Notes: a model not told the origin generated them from the sequence alone. 64,000 nt of DNA from Sva-07 sp963829585 (GCA_963829585.1 CAWHJD010000021.1:1-64000), one strand, 5' to 3'; positions 36,517-46,487 are shown, counted from the stretch's first letter. Program-made: numbers and translations.

Positions 36517-37881
36517 TCAGGTCGGGGCGGAAGTGAACGTGGCGACGAAGCTGGCGCCGCTCGTGCGAGGTTCGCAGACAACGGAGCCTCCGAGGCTCTG
36601 CATGATGGCGCGGACGATCGCCAATCCGAGGCCCGATCCGCCGGCGTCGAGGGCGCGCGCCTCGTCGAGTCTCGTGAAGGGATCGAAGACCGATTCACAG
36701 TCGGCGGGAGCAACAGGTGCTCCATCATTCGTGATCCTCAGCACTCGACCGTCGGTGACGACGACCTCGATCCTCGACATCGCATGCCGCTCGGCGTTGT
36801 CGAGCAGGTTGCGCACCACTTGAACGACGACGTTGCGTTCGCCGACGACTGGTGCCGCCGTCGGGCCAGTGGAACACACCAGTTGGTGCCGCGACACCCG
36901 TCGATACATCTCGTCGACCACCACCGAGTGCAGGTCGCAGCTCGCCGTCGTCTTCTGCGACGAGTTCACCGATGTGGCGGACGTGAGAACTCGCAGATCA
37001 CGAGCGAGGGGGTCGAAACGCTCGACCTCCGCCAGCGAGTCGGTTGCCGTCCGTTGCCAGTCGGTCCGGTCCGGATACTGCAGGCCGACTTCGAGTTCCG
37101 TTCGGATCGCGGAGAGCGGGCTGCGCAACTCATGGGAGGCCGCCGCAGCGAACAGCTGTTGGCGTTTGGCCGCCGCCTCCAACCTGTCGAGCAGATGATT
37201 CAACGTCCGACCGAGGTTCGTGATCTCCTCGTCACGTTCCTCCGTCGTCACGCGCGTCGACAGGTCGCTCGCCTCCATCCGATCGACCTCGGCACGCATC
37301 GCGTCGACAGGTGCCAGCGCCCGTGCCACCACCCGAAAGACGACGAAACCGACCACCAGAATGACCATCGGGAACACCAACAGCAATCGCTGGCGGAGGT
37401 AGGTCTCGGCGCGTAGTGCGGGATCGAGCGACGTGACGGCGTAGATCGTGAGATCGCCCGCCGAGGTGGTCACCGTCCTGACGACGAGCCGATAATCCTC
37501 GCCTGGATCGTTGTCGATGGCGGCACCGCCCACGGTGGCGGACGCCGAGTCTCCCGGCGCCGGCGCATCGACGACGTCGAATCGTGTGGTGACCGCGAGG
37601 CCCGGCGTACGCGCCACGATCGTGCCGGCATCGTCGATGACCTGGATCTGGCCGACCTCCCGTCCGGTCGATTCGAGGATCGTGGGAAGCTCGCCGTCGG
37701 CCATCTGCACCTCGATGGCATCGATCCGACCCACCAACAACGCCTCGGTGTCGTCGGCGATCGAACGCCGCAGCAGACCGGTCACTGCCAGCGATGCGAG
37801 CAGGAGCGACAGCGCGACGATCGCCGTCGCACCGATCGTGATCTTCCATCGGAGCGGCACGACGTGGGAGAGCTTCACCAT
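36517..37881 (-). CDS. sensor histidine kinase
   Basis: A 454-residue kinase starting at ATG 37881, overlapping the regulator stop by one base. Two membrane helices at about 13-35 and 165-185 flank a sensor domain of about 130 residues. A HAMP region follows (ALAPVDAMRAEVDRMEASDLSTRV), then the phosphorylated His in FAAAASHELRSPLSAIRTELEVGL. The ATP-binding boxes are LLDNAERHAMSRIEVVV (N) and GGSGLGLAIVRAIMQSLGG (G). It pairs with the upstream OmpR-type regulator; the signal is unknown. Confidence 0.93.
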   Translation of the reverse strand: MVKLSHVVPLRWKITIGATAIVALSLLLASLAVTGLLRRSIADDTEALLVGRIDAIEVQMADGELPTILESTGREVGQIQVIDDAGTIVARTPGLAVTTRFDVVDAPAPGDSASATVGGAAIDNDPGEDYRLVVRTVTTSAGDLTIYAVTSLDPALRAETYLRQRLLLVFPMVILVVGFVVFRVVARALAPVDAMRAEVDRMEASDLSTRVTTEERDEEITNLGRTLNHLLDRLEAAAKRQQLFAAAASHELRSPLSAIRTELEVGLQYPDRTDWQRTATDSLAEVERFDPLARDLRVLTSATSVNSSQKTTASCDLHSVVVDEMYRRVSRHQLVCSTGPTAAPVVGERNVVVQVVRNLLDNAERHAMSRIEVVVTDGRVLRITNDGAPVAPADCESVFDPFTRLDEARALDAGGSGLGLAIVRAIMQSLGGSVVCEPRTSGASFVATFTSAPT

Positions 37882-38534
37882 CAGCTCACCCTGTAGCCGC
37901 CGCCGCGGATCGTCTCGATGACCTCCGGGCCGAGCTTGCGTCGCAGCGCCGACACGTGGACCTCCACGACGTTGTCCTCGCCGTCGTAGGCGAAGTCCCA
38001 CACGTGTTCGACGATCTCACGTTTGGGGACGACCTCGCCCCGACGGCGCAGCAGGTACTCGAGGATCGAGAACTCCCGCGCGGTCAGCTTCACCTCCTCG
38101 CCGGCCACGTGACAGCGGCGCCGGGCCACGTCGAGTTCGACCTCTCCCGTCGCCAGGGTGACCGGGTGTGACGCACCGCCGCGGCGCATCAGCGCCCGCA
38201 GACGCGCGACGAGGACGAGATACGAGAACGGTTTGGACAGGAAGTCGTCGGCGCCTGTCTCCAGCGCCTCGGCCTCGTCGAGTTCGCCATCCTTGGCCGT
38301 GAGCATGAGGATCGGCGTGGTGATCGAACGGCGTCGAAGCTCGGCGCAGACCCGGTATCCGTTGATGCCGGGCAGCATCACGTCGAGGACGATCGCGTCG
38401 TACGGCTGCTCGGTCGCCAGCCACAGGCCGTCGGTCCCGTTCGCGGCGACGTCGACCGCGAACCCCTCGGCCTCGAGGCCTCGCCGCAACGCATCCGCTT
38501 GGCGGACTTCGTCCTCGACGACCAGCACTCGCAT
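37881..38534 (-). CDS. OmpR/PhoB-family response regulator
   Basis: A 217-residue regulator. The receiver has the acid pocket MRVLVVEDEVRQ, the phosphorylated Asp in AIVLDVMLPGINGY, and the Lys in LSKPFSYLVLVARL. The winged-helix domain is at about 130-217 (EVELDVARRRCHVAGEEVKLTAREFSILEYLL, VVEVHVSALRRKLGPEVIETIRGGGYRVS). It is cotranscribed with the kinase. Three CTTCAG-type hexamers at 10-base steps lie upstream of its start, suggesting autoregulation. Confidence 0.94.
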   Translation of the reverse strand: MRVLVVEDEVRQADALRRGLEAEGFAVDVAANGTDGLWLATEQPYDAIVLDVMLPGINGYRVCAELRRRSITTPILMLTAKDGELDEAEALETGADDFLSKPFSYLVLVARLRALMRRGGASHPVTLATGEVELDVARRRCHVAGEEVKLTAREFSILEYLLRRRGEVVPKREIVEHVWDFAYDGEDNVVEVHVSALRRKLGPEVIETIRGGGYRVS

Positions 38535-38579
38535 CGGATCCAGTGTCGCACCACGCAGTGTCAGAGCGACCCGACGCGC

Positions 38580-38605
38580 CTGAAGTTCTCTTCAGCTGTC
38601 TTCAG
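38580..38605. promoter_or_regulatory. three 10-bp-spaced hexamers, possible OmpR-type operator
   Basis: CTGAAG at 38580 (inverted) and CTTCAG at 38590 and 38600 start exactly 10 bases apart. They lie between the regulator gene and the divergent membrane protein gene. Ten-base phased repeats are usual for PhoB/OmpR-family binding sites. Confidence 0.5.
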
Positions 38606-38698
38606 CATCCCCACAGGGTCGAACACGCATGATCCCCACGAACCACCGGCCTGAACCGGTGCCCTCCACCACACCCACACCCCCGAGGAGAACCTCCG

Positions 38699-39136
38699 AT
38701 GAGCACCAACACACTCCACCCCGAACACCACGGCCAGACAACCTCGCCCGATCGATCCGTGGCCACAAGGGCCATGCAGATCGGCGCCATCGTCGCGCTG
38801 GCGATCACAGGCTGGGTCCACTTGATGGACATGTCCGACAAGTTCTCCGAAGTGCCCTATCTCGGCATCGGCTACGGCCTGATCGTCATCGCCTCGATCG
38901 TGTCGATCGTCCTCATCGCCCGTGACGACCGGCGCGGTTGGATACTCGGTGGCGGGATGTGCCTCGCCACCATCGTGGGCTACACGCTGTCACGCACCAT
39001 CGGGCTTCCGGCCTCGACCGACGACATCGGCAACTGGAGCGAGACACTCGCCGTCTGGGCGGGCGTGGCCGAGATCGTCATGGTCGTCCTCGCCGGCGTC
39101 GTGCTCCTCGGTCGTCATGACCCGGCGACGGCGTGA
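38699..39136 (+). CDS. four-helix membrane protein of unknown function
   Basis: A 145-residue protein with a GAGGAG ribosome site upstream. Hydrophobic segments are at about 26-43, 55-73, 80-97 and 118-137. The first loop carries His and Asp/Met residues (GWVHLMDMSDKF) that could bind a metal. I do not recognise the family. It diverges from the two-component operon and shares its upstream hexamer array, so it is a plausible target of that regulator. Confidence 0.65.
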   Translation: MSTNTLHPEHHGQTTSPDRSVATRAMQIGAIVALAITGWVHLMDMSDKFSEVPYLGIGYGLIVIASIVSIVLIARDDRRGWILGGGMCLATIVGYTLSRTIGLPASTDDIGNWSETLAVWAGVAEIVMVVLAGVVLLGRHDPATA

Positions 39137-39223
39137 GCAACGGTCTGCATCTGGCAGACTCCGCCCTGCGATGGAGACCCGCTGACGTACGCGTCGTGCC
39201 CGACCCGCTCTACGTCGGCGACG

Positions 39224-40087
39224 TTGCGCGACCGGTGGCGGTCGCCGCGCGACACACGACGAGCGGGACGGCTGATGATCGGGCTCGGCGTCGCCGGCGC
39301 GTTGATCGCTGTGTTCGGCATGGTCGTCGGGTGGATCTTCGTCGGCCAACTCGCCGACGCCTCGGACGAGAGCCTCGACGTGACGATCCAGACGCTCGAC
39401 GCCGTCGACGACACGATCGACCTCGCCGACGAGGTCCTGGGCGCAACCTCCGACGGGGTCGCCGCACTCGCGAGCACGTTGACGGCGGTGTCGGCATCGT
39501 TCGACTCGGCCACCGGAGCGATCGACGACATCGCCGGCCTGGCCGAGACGATCGGGCCATCGCTCGGCGACGCCACCGGCACCGTGCGAACGCTGGAGAA
39601 GATCGGCGACGACATCGACACGTTGCTCGTCGCGTTGTCGAGCCTCCCGGTCGGGCCGGACTACAACCCCCAGGCCCCGTTGGGCGAGACCCTCGGAACT
39701 CTGGCCGACACCCTCGAGGTACTCCCCGAACAGCTCGCCAACACGGCGGCGAGCCTCAGCGAGTTCACCGGCGACGCCGGCGAACTGCAGCAGCAGCTCG
39801 ACGGTCTTGCGACATCCGTCCAGACGATCAGCGACAACCTGGCCGACACCGGATCGATCGTCGATCAGTACCGCGCCAGTGTGGACGACGCCCGAGCACT
39901 CGCCCTCGACACGAACAACGACCTCGGCACCGGCGTCGTCCTGATGCGCATCCTGCTGATTCTCGGAGGCGTCACGCTGCTGCTCGGCCAGATCGTGCCC
40001 CTGTGGCTCGGACGGTCGCTCCTCGACGATGCCGACCGGTCGGAGGCAGGCGACGCCGTCGCCGGGGACGTCACGGCGGGGACGTAA
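39224..40087 (+). CDS. coiled-coil membrane protein, intact copy
   Basis: A 287-residue protein, starting at TTG 39224 or ATG 39275. A membrane helix at about 18-42 is followed by about 190 residues of heptad-like Leu/Ala/Asp/Thr repeats (TIQTLDAVDDTIDLADEVL, IDDIAGLAETIG, IDTLLVALSSL, DTLEVLPEQLANTAASLSEF) and a second membrane helix near 238-258 (LMRILLILGGVTLLLGQIVPLWLG). The topology suggests a periplasmic coiled-coil spanner. Family not recognised. A truncated second copy of its C-terminal part lies at 43381-43887. Confidence 0.7.
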   Translation: MRDRWRSPRDTRRAGRLMIGLGVAGALIAVFGMVVGWIFVGQLADASDESLDVTIQTLDAVDDTIDLADEVLGATSDGVAALASTLTAVSASFDSATGAIDDIAGLAETIGPSLGDATGTVRTLEKIGDDIDTLLVALSSLPVGPDYNPQAPLGETLGTLADTLEVLPEQLANTAASLSEFTGDAGELQQQLDGLATSVQTISDNLADTGSIVDQYRASVDDARALALDTNNDLGTGVVLMRILLILGGVTLLLGQIVPLWLGRSLLDDADRSEAGDAVAGDVTAGT

Positions 40088-40151
40088 TCCCCTGGACAAC
40101 CGACCTCGCTCGCTGGCGCGATGGGAAGGTGAGAAACGAGAGGTTGTCGCC

Positions 40152-40904
40152 ATGAGCCGGCGCCGGCGGCAGCCTTCGTCGACCCAGGTCACCGTGGTGG
40201 TCGAGATCCCGCGGGGTGGCAGGGCGAAATTCGAGATCGATCCCGACACGGGCACGGTGTGGCTGGACCGCGTGCTGTCGACATCGACCCAGTATCCCGC
40301 CGAGTACGGCTTCATCCGTCACACCGCCGGCGGCGACGGCGATCCACTCGATGCCGTGGTCCTGGTCGAGGAACGAACCGTTCCCGGCTGTCACGTGCGC
40401 GCCCGCCCGATCGGCGTGCTCGCCATGACCGACGAGCGGGGGCCGGACTCGAAGGTGCTGTGTGTTGCGCTCGGCGATCCTTCGATGGGCAACTACGCGG
40501 ACATCGACGGACGTGTCGCCCCACCTGCTCGATGAGATCGAGCACTTCTTCCGGGTGTACAAACAGCTCGAACCCGAGAAATCGGTCGCCGTGGGCGATT
40601 GGCGTGGTGCGGCCGACGCTGAACGCCTCATCCGAGAATGCACCGTTCCCTCGCCCGACGCCGACCGCCCGACCGGACACATCCATGACACCACCGAAAC
40701 GGAGACAGATCGTATGAACATCGAACTCGACGAGAACCAGTCCGAGACTCCTCCGCGAGGTGCTCGACTCCGCATTCCGCGACCTCCGCTACGAGATCGC
40801 CGACACCGACAACACCACCTACAAGGCGGGTCTGCGGTCGCGTGAAGCCGTGCTGTCGTCGATCCTCTCGATGTTGGGCGGCCCGCTCCCCGACCCGAGC
40901 GTGA
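40152..40904 (+). pseudogene. inorganic pyrophosphatase with extra C-terminal domain, copy 1 (broken)
   Basis: It starts MSRRRRQPSSTQVTVVVEIPRGGRAKFEIDP and reads correctly to SMGNYADI. An inserted C near 40507 (GACGGA against GAGGA in copy 2) ends the frame. The rest (DVSPHLLDEIEHFFRVYKQLEPEKS) is in the next frame. A G inserted near 40746 and another near 40898 disrupt the C-terminal domain and its stop. Catalytic segments of family I pyrophosphatase are intact up to the first break. Three extra bases (ATC) near 40714 relative to copy 2 keep the frame. Decay or consensus error are both possible. Confidence 0.8.
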
Positions 40905-40953
40905 CGTCGCCGGCTCCGGCCGGCACAGCTTCGGTGTGCTACGACGGACGCCC

Positions 40954-42641
40954 ATGACGATGACCTTCCAGGAGGCGTGCGCGGCGTGTCTGCGCGCCCG
41001 GCACCCGATTCGAGATCCAGGAGGTCGATGTGCTCGGCGTGCCGACCAAGGTCTTCGCAGGCACCCCACCGAACCTGCGGTACCTCTTCGCCGCCGCCGC
41101 TGCTCGGACCGACGACTTCATCGTCTTCGAGGACGAGCGTTGGGCGATGCCGAAGGTTATCGAGCTGATCGGCCAGATCGGGCACGCGCTGGTGCACGAA
41201 CTCGGCGTCGTGAAGGGCGATCGAGTGGCGATCGCGATGCGCAACTACCCGGAGTGGATCGCCGCCTTCGCGGCGATCACGTCGGTCGGCGCGATCGCCG
41301 TGCCGATGAACGCCTGGTGGCAGACCGACGAGATGGTGTTCGCCCTCGCCGATTCCGGTGCCCAGGTGGTGTTCGCCGACGCCGATCGACACGCACGCAT
41401 GCGTGCCGCAGAGCCCGGCGCGATCTCGGTCAAGGTGGTGACCGTTCGCGACGTCGCATCCGAGTGGGGCCGACGACGTCGTCGCGCTCGAGGACCTGCT
41501 CGTCGAGGGTGCCACGCTGCCCGACGTCGAGATCGATCCCGACGACGATGCCACCATCCTCTACACCTCGGGCACCACCGGGCATCCGAAGGGCGCGGTC
41601 TCGACGCACCGGGCGGTGCTCGAGCGCGCTGATGGCGTTCGCGGCACGCGGTGCGGTCAACGCACTGCGCGAGCCCGAGGAACCGGATCCCGACCGACCG
41701 CAGACCGCGTTCATGCTCTGCGTGCCGCTGTTCCACGTGACCGGGCTCGTTCCGGTGATGCTCGGCGCGTTCGTCGGCGGGTCGAAGCTGGTGATGACGT
41801 ACAAGTGGGATCCCGAACGCGCCTTGGAGTTGATCGAACAGGAGCGGGTGACGAGCTTCGTCGGCGTGCCCACGATGAGCTGGGACCTGCTCGAATCCCC
41901 GAGCTTCGCCGAACGTGACACCTCGAGTCTGCGGTCCGTCGGCGGAGGCGGCGCGCCGATGCCACCCGAGCTCGTGAAGCGCATCGACGACAACTTCCGA
42001 CGAGGGCGCCCGAGCCTCGGGTACGGCATGACCGAGACGAATGCGTACGGTCCGCGGCAACAGCGGCGACGACTTCATGTCGCATCCGACCTCCACGGGC
42101 CGGCAGGTGCCCGTGATGGACATCAAGGTGACCGATCCGCTCGGCAACGATCTGCCGCAGGGCGAAACCGGCGAGATCTGGTTCCGCGGTCCGATGCTCA
42201 TTCGCGGCTACTGGAACCGCCCCGAGGCCACCGCCGACACGATCGTCGACGGGTGGTTGCGCTCGGGCGACATCGGTCGCGTCGACGACGACGGCTTCGT
42301 GTACGTCAGCGACCGCGCGAAGGACATGATCCTGCGCGGCGGCGAGAACATCTACTGCGCCGAGGTCGAGGCGGCGATCTACGAGCACCCGGCCGTGTAC
42401 GAGGCTGCCGTGTACGGCATCCCGCACGAACGCCTCGGCGAGGAACTGGCGTGCCACGTGATGGTCAAGCCGGGGCCAGACACTCGAGGTCGGCGACCTG
42501 CAGCGTTTCGTGGGCGAACGCCTCGCGAACTTCAAGGTGCCGACCAGGGTCACGATCGTCACCGAGCAGCTGCCGCGGAACGCGTCGGGCAAGATCCTCA
42601 AACGCGAACTCCGCGACGCCGTGATCGCCGACCACGACTGA
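40954..42641 (+). pseudogene. acyl-CoA synthetase (AMP-binding), copy 1 (six single-base breaks)
   Basis: This matches the intact copy at 44747-46429 from the same ATG context (MTMTFQEACAA). Against that copy, one-base insertions are seen near 40986, 41461, 41627, 42053 and 42476. Each shifts the frame, so no single reading covers the enzyme. The long middle reading still shows FMLCVPLFHVTGLVPVMLGAF and SLGYGMTETNAYGP. As it stands it cannot make a functional ligase. Confidence 0.85.
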
Positions 42642-42704
42642 TCCGTTCGACCGATCGTTCGGCGACCCCCGTGGGTCCGGGCAACCCTGCGACACCCCCT
42701 CTCT

Positions 42705-43380
42705 ATGGTTGTCGACATGGAGATCGCAGCAGTTCTCGAGCGGGTGGGGCGCATCGGCGCTGTGCGTGCCGATGTGGCTGCGGGTCGGGTCGATCGTGAG
42801 TCGGCCCTGGTGGAGGTGCGGCGGGTGCGGGCGTGGTTGGATGCGTCGGAGGCGGACTGGTGCGCGGGTTGGTGGCGGAGGTGTCGTTCCCGGAGCAGTC
42901 GATCGCAGCGTCGTCGAAGGGGTCGCTCGGGCAGGCGTCGACGGTCGTGGATCGTGCCGATGACGTTGGCGTCGTTGCCGTCGATGGCGGCGGCGCTCGA
43001 CGGTGGGGCGATCACGGCGGGTCATGTCGATGCGGTCACCCGCGCCGGCCGCGACCTGGACGCGACCCAGCGCAACGAACTGTCCCGACGAATCGACCGG
43101 TTGGTCGACGTGGCCGAGCATGCGTCGCAGGCGGAGTTCGCGCGGCGGGTGGCATTGGAGGCCCGCCGGGTCCAGGCCGACGACGGCATGGACCGTCTGG
43201 AGCGGCAGCGGCGGGCGGTGCGGGTGTCGACATGGGTGGACGCCGACGGGATGTGGAACCTGCGGGGACGGTTCGACCCGGTCACCGGGGTCCGCCTCGA
43301 CGCCAAGTTGCGCGCGACGTTGGAAGCGACGTTCGCGGAGCAGACCCCGGCGGGCTGTCCGGATGACCCGGTCGACCAGC
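42705..43380 (+). pseudogene. DUF222/HNH protein, copy 1, truncated by the duplication junction
   Basis: It starts MVVDMEIAAVLERVGRIGAV like the copy at 46488. A missing C near 42859 (GACTGG against GACCTGG) and an added base near 42963 break the frame. Then the DUF222 body (AGHVDAVTRAGRDLDATQRNELSRRIDRLVDVAEHA) continues to 43380, where it runs directly into coiled-coil gene sequence. The whole HNH domain is absent. Confidence 0.85.
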
Positions 43381-43887
43381 ACCGTGCGAACGCTGGAGAA
43401 GATCGGCGACGACATCGACACGTTGCTCGTCGCGTTGTCCAGCCTCCCGGTCGGGCCGGACTACAACCCCCAGGCCCCGTTGGGCGAGACCCTCGGAACT
43501 CTGGCCGACACCCTCGAGGTACTCCCCGAACAGCTCGCCAACACGGCGGCGAGCCTCAGCGAGTTCACCGGCAACGCCGGCGCACTGCAGCAGCAGCTCG
43601 ACGGTCTTGCGACATCAGTCCAGACGATCAGCGACAACCTGGCCGACACCGGATCGATCGTCGACCAGTACCGCGCGAGTGTGGACGATGCCCGAGCACT
43701 CGCCCTCGACGCGAACAACGACCTCGGCACCGGCGTCACCCTGATGCGCATCCTGCTGGTTCTCGGCGGCATCACGCTGCTGCTCGGCCAGATCGTGCCC
43801 CTGTGGCTCGGACGATCGCTCCTCGACGATGCCGACCGGTCGGAGGCAGGCGACGCCGTCACCGGGGACGTCCCGGCGGGGACGTAA
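43381..43887 (+). pseudogene. C-terminal fragment of the coiled-coil membrane protein
   Basis: From TVRTLEKIGDDIDTLLVALSS to the end DAVTGDVPAGT, this equals the last 168 residues of the protein at 39224-40087 with a few substitutions (for example GNAGAL for GDAGEL). The N-terminal membrane helix and first coiled-coil part are missing. The open frame upstream is the wrong frame of DUF222, so the apparent 294-residue fusion is not a real gene. Confidence 0.85.
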
Positions 43888-43950
43888 TCCCCTGGACAAC
43901 GACCCCGCGAGCTGGCGCGATGGGAAGGTGAGAGACGAGAGGTTGTCGCC

Positions 43951-44697
43951 ATGACCCGGCGCCGGCGGCAGCCTTCATCGACCCAGGTCACCGTGGTGGT
44001 GGAGATCCCGCGGGGTGGCCGGGCGAAATTCGAGATCGATCCGGACACTGGCACGGTGTGGCTGGATCGCGTGCTGTCGACATCGACGCAGTATCCCGCC
44101 GAGTACGGCTTCATCCGTCACACCGCCGGCGGCGACGGCGATCCACTCGATGCCGTGGTCCTGGTCGAGGAACGAACCGTTCCCGGCTGTCACGTGCGCG
44201 CCCGCCCGATCGGCGTGCTCGCCATGACCGACGAGCGGGGGCCGGACTCGAAGGTGTTGTGTGTTGCGCTCGGCGACCCTTCGATGGGCAACTACGCGGA
44301 CATCGAGGACGTGTCGCCCCACCTGCTCGATGAGATCGAGCACTTCTTCCGGGTGTACAAACAGCTCGAACCCGAGAAATCGGTCGCCGTGGGCGATTGG
44401 CGCGGTGCGGCCGACGCTGAACGCCTCATCCGAGAATGCACCGTTCCCTCGCCCGACGCCGACCGCCCGACCGGACACATCCATGACATCACCGAAACGG
44501 AGACAGGTATGAACATCGAACTCGACGAGAACCAGTCCGAACTCCTACGCGAGGTGCTCGACTCTGCGTTCCGCGACCTCCGCTACGAGATCGCCGACAC
44601 CGACAACACCACCTACAAGGCGGGTCTGCGGTCGCGTGAAGCCGTGCTGTCGTCGATCCTCTCGATGTTGGGCGGCCCGCTCCCCGACCCGACGTGA
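43951..44697 (+). CDS. ppa: inorganic pyrophosphatase fused to a small C-terminal domain
   Basis: A 248-residue protein. Residues of about 10-165 are a family I soluble pyrophosphatase, which splits pyrophosphate to phosphate: VEIPRGGRAKFEID, YPAEYGFIRHT, GDGDPLDAVVLVEE (metal-binding Asp cluster) and DPSMGNYADI. Residues 187-248 (MNIELDENQSELLREVLDSAFRDLRYEIADTDN...) are an extra domain seen as a stand-alone small protein in other actinobacteria. No stop separates them, and GGAGA sits upstream of the internal ATG at 44509, so a separate product is also possible. The next gene is an acyl-CoA synthetase, whose reaction releases pyrophosphate. Confidence 0.85.
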   Translation: MTRRRRQPSSTQVTVVVEIPRGGRAKFEIDPDTGTVWLDRVLSTSTQYPAEYGFIRHTAGGDGDPLDAVVLVEERTVPGCHVRARPIGVLAMTDERGPDSKVLCVALGDPSMGNYADIEDVSPHLLDEIEHFFRVYKQLEPEKSVAVGDWRGAADAERLIRECTVPSPDADRPTGHIHDITETETGMNIELDENQSELLREVLDSAFRDLRYEIADTDNTTYKAGLRSREAVLSSILSMLGGPLPDPT

Positions 44698-44746
44698 CGT
44701 CGCCGATTCCGGCCGGCCCGGCTCCGGTGTGCTACGACGGGCGCCC

Positions 44747-46429
44747 ATGACGATGACCTTCCAGGAGGCGTGCGCGGCTGTCTGCGCTGCCGGCACCCGA
44801 TTCGAGATCCAGGAGGTCGACGTGCTCGGCGTGCCGACCAAGGTCTTCGCGGGCACGCCACCGAATCTGCGGTACCTCTTCGCCGCGGCCACTGCTCGAA
44901 CGGACGACTTCATCGTCTTCGAGGACGAGCGTTGGCCGATGCCGAAAGTCATCGAGCTGATCGGCCAGATCGGGCACGCGCTCGTCCACGATCTCGGTGT
45001 CGTGAAGGGCGACCGCGTGGCGATCGCGATGCGCAACTACCCGGAGTGGATCGCCGCCTTCGCCGCGATCACGTCGGTTGGTGCGATCGCCGTGCCGATG
45101 AACGCCTGGTGGCAGACCGACGAGCTGGTGTTCGCCCTCACCGATTCCGGTGCCGAGGTGGTGTTCGCCGACGCCGATCGACTCGCACGCTTGCGTGCCG
45201 CAGAGCCCGGCGCGATCTCGGTGAAAGTGGTGACCGTTCGTGACGTCACGGCCGGTGGGGCCGACGACGTCGTCGCGCTCGAGGACCTGCTCGTCGAGGG
45301 CGCCACGTTGCCCGACGTCGAGATCGATCCCGACGACGACGCCACCATCCTGTACACCTCGGGCACCACCGGACATCCGAAGGGCGCCGTCTCGACCCAT
45401 CGGGCGGTGCTCAGCGCGCTGATGGCGTTCGCGGCACGCGGTGCGGTCAACGCACTGCGCGAGCCCGAGGAACCCGATTCCAACCGACCGCAGAACGCGT
45501 TCATGCTCTGCGTGCCCCTGTTCCACGTGACCGGGCTCGTTCCGGTGATGCTCGGCGCGTTCGTCGGCGGGTCGAAGCTGGTGATGACGTACAAGTGGGA
45601 TCCCGAACGCGCCTTGGAGCTGATCGAACAGGAGCGGGTGACGAGCTTCGTCGGAGTGCCCACGATGAGCTGGGACCTGCTCGAATCCCCGAGCTTCGCC
45701 GAACGTGACACCTCGAGCCTGCGGTCGGTCGGCGGAGGTGGTGCGCCGATGCCACCCGAACTCGTGAAGCGCATCGACGACAACTTCCGAAGAGGGCGCC
45801 CGAGCCTCGGGTACGGCATGACCGAGACCAATGCGTACGGCCCCGGCAACAGCGGCGACGACTTCATGTCGCATCCGACCTCCACGGGCAGGCAGGTACC
45901 CGTGATGGACATCAAGGTGACCGAGCCGCTCGGCAACGATCTGCCCCAGGGTGAAACCGGCGAGATCTGGTTCCGCGGGCCGATGCTCATCCGCGGCTAC
46001 TGGAACCGTCCCGAGGCCACCGCCGACACGATTGTCGACGGGTGGCTGCGTTCGGGCGACATCGGTCGCGTCGACGACGACGGCTTCGTGTACGTCAGCG
46101 ACCGCGCGAAGGACATGATCCTGCGCGGCGGCGAGAACATCTACTGCGCCGAGGTCGAGGCGGCGATCTATGAACACCCGGCCGTGTACGAGGCCGCCGT
46201 GTACGGCATCCCCCACGAACGCCTCGGCGAGGAACTGGCGTGCCACGTGATGGTCAAGCCGGGGACGACCCTCGACGCCGGGGAACTCCAACGTTTCGTG
46301 GGCGAACGCCTCGCCAACTTCAAGGTGCCGACCCGGGTCACGATCGTCACCGAGCAACTGCCCCGCAACGCATCGGGAAAGATCCTCAAACGCGAACTCC
46401 GCGACGCCGCGATCGCCGACCACGGCTGA
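44747..46429 (+). CDS. AMP-dependent acyl-CoA synthetase/ligase
   Basis: A 560-residue ANL-superfamily enzyme that activates a carboxylic acid with ATP, then transfers it to CoA, releasing AMP and pyrophosphate. Motifs in order: the P-loop-like ILYTSGTTGHPKGAVSTH, CVPLFHVTGLVP, LGYGMTETNAYGP, GWLRSGDIGRVDDDGFVYVSDRAKDMILRGGENIYCAEVE, and the catalytic Lys in ASGKILKREL. The family covers fatty acids and other acids; the substrate is unknown. The pyrophosphatase upstream would pull the reaction forward. A degraded copy lies 3.8 kb upstream. Confidence 0.93.
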   Translation: MTMTFQEACAAVCAAGTRFEIQEVDVLGVPTKVFAGTPPNLRYLFAAATARTDDFIVFEDERWPMPKVIELIGQIGHALVHDLGVVKGDRVAIAMRNYPEWIAAFAAITSVGAIAVPMNAWWQTDELVFALTDSGAEVVFADADRLARLRAAEPGAISVKVVTVRDVTAGGADDVVALEDLLVEGATLPDVEIDPDDDATILYTSGTTGHPKGAVSTHRAVLSALMAFAARGAVNALREPEEPDSNRPQNAFMLCVPLFHVTGLVPVMLGAFVGGSKLVMTYKWDPERALELIEQERVTSFVGVPTMSWDLLESPSFAERDTSSLRSVGGGGAPMPPELVKRIDDNFRRGRPSLGYGMTETNAYGPGNSGDDFMSHPTSTGRQVPVMDIKVTEPLGNDLPQGETGEIWFRGPMLIRGYWNRPEATADTIVDGWLRSGDIGRVDDDGFVYVSDRAKDMILRGGENIYCAEVEAAIYEHPAVYEAAVYGIPHERLGEELACHVMVKPGTTLDAGELQRFVGERLANFKVPTRVTIVTEQLPRNASGKILKRELRDAAIADHG

Positions 46430-46487
46430 TCCCTTCGACCGATCGTTCCCTCGGTGGGTCCGGGCAACCCTGCGACACCCCCTCTCT

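Larger units (their letters stand above)
39581..43380 (+). repeat. tandem duplication unit 1 (3,800 bp)
   Basis: From 39581 the sequence recurs from 43381 with the same gene order and mostly the same bases. The unit begins inside the coiled-coil gene and ends inside the DUF222 gene. Compared with unit 2 it has a scatter of substitutions and about ten single-base indels, nearly all insertions. Confidence 0.95.

Noticed and set aside
43003..43887. Apparent 294-residue fusion protein
   Set aside because: Its first 127 residues are DUF222 read in the wrong frame; only the coiled-coil tail is real. It is a product of the duplication junction.
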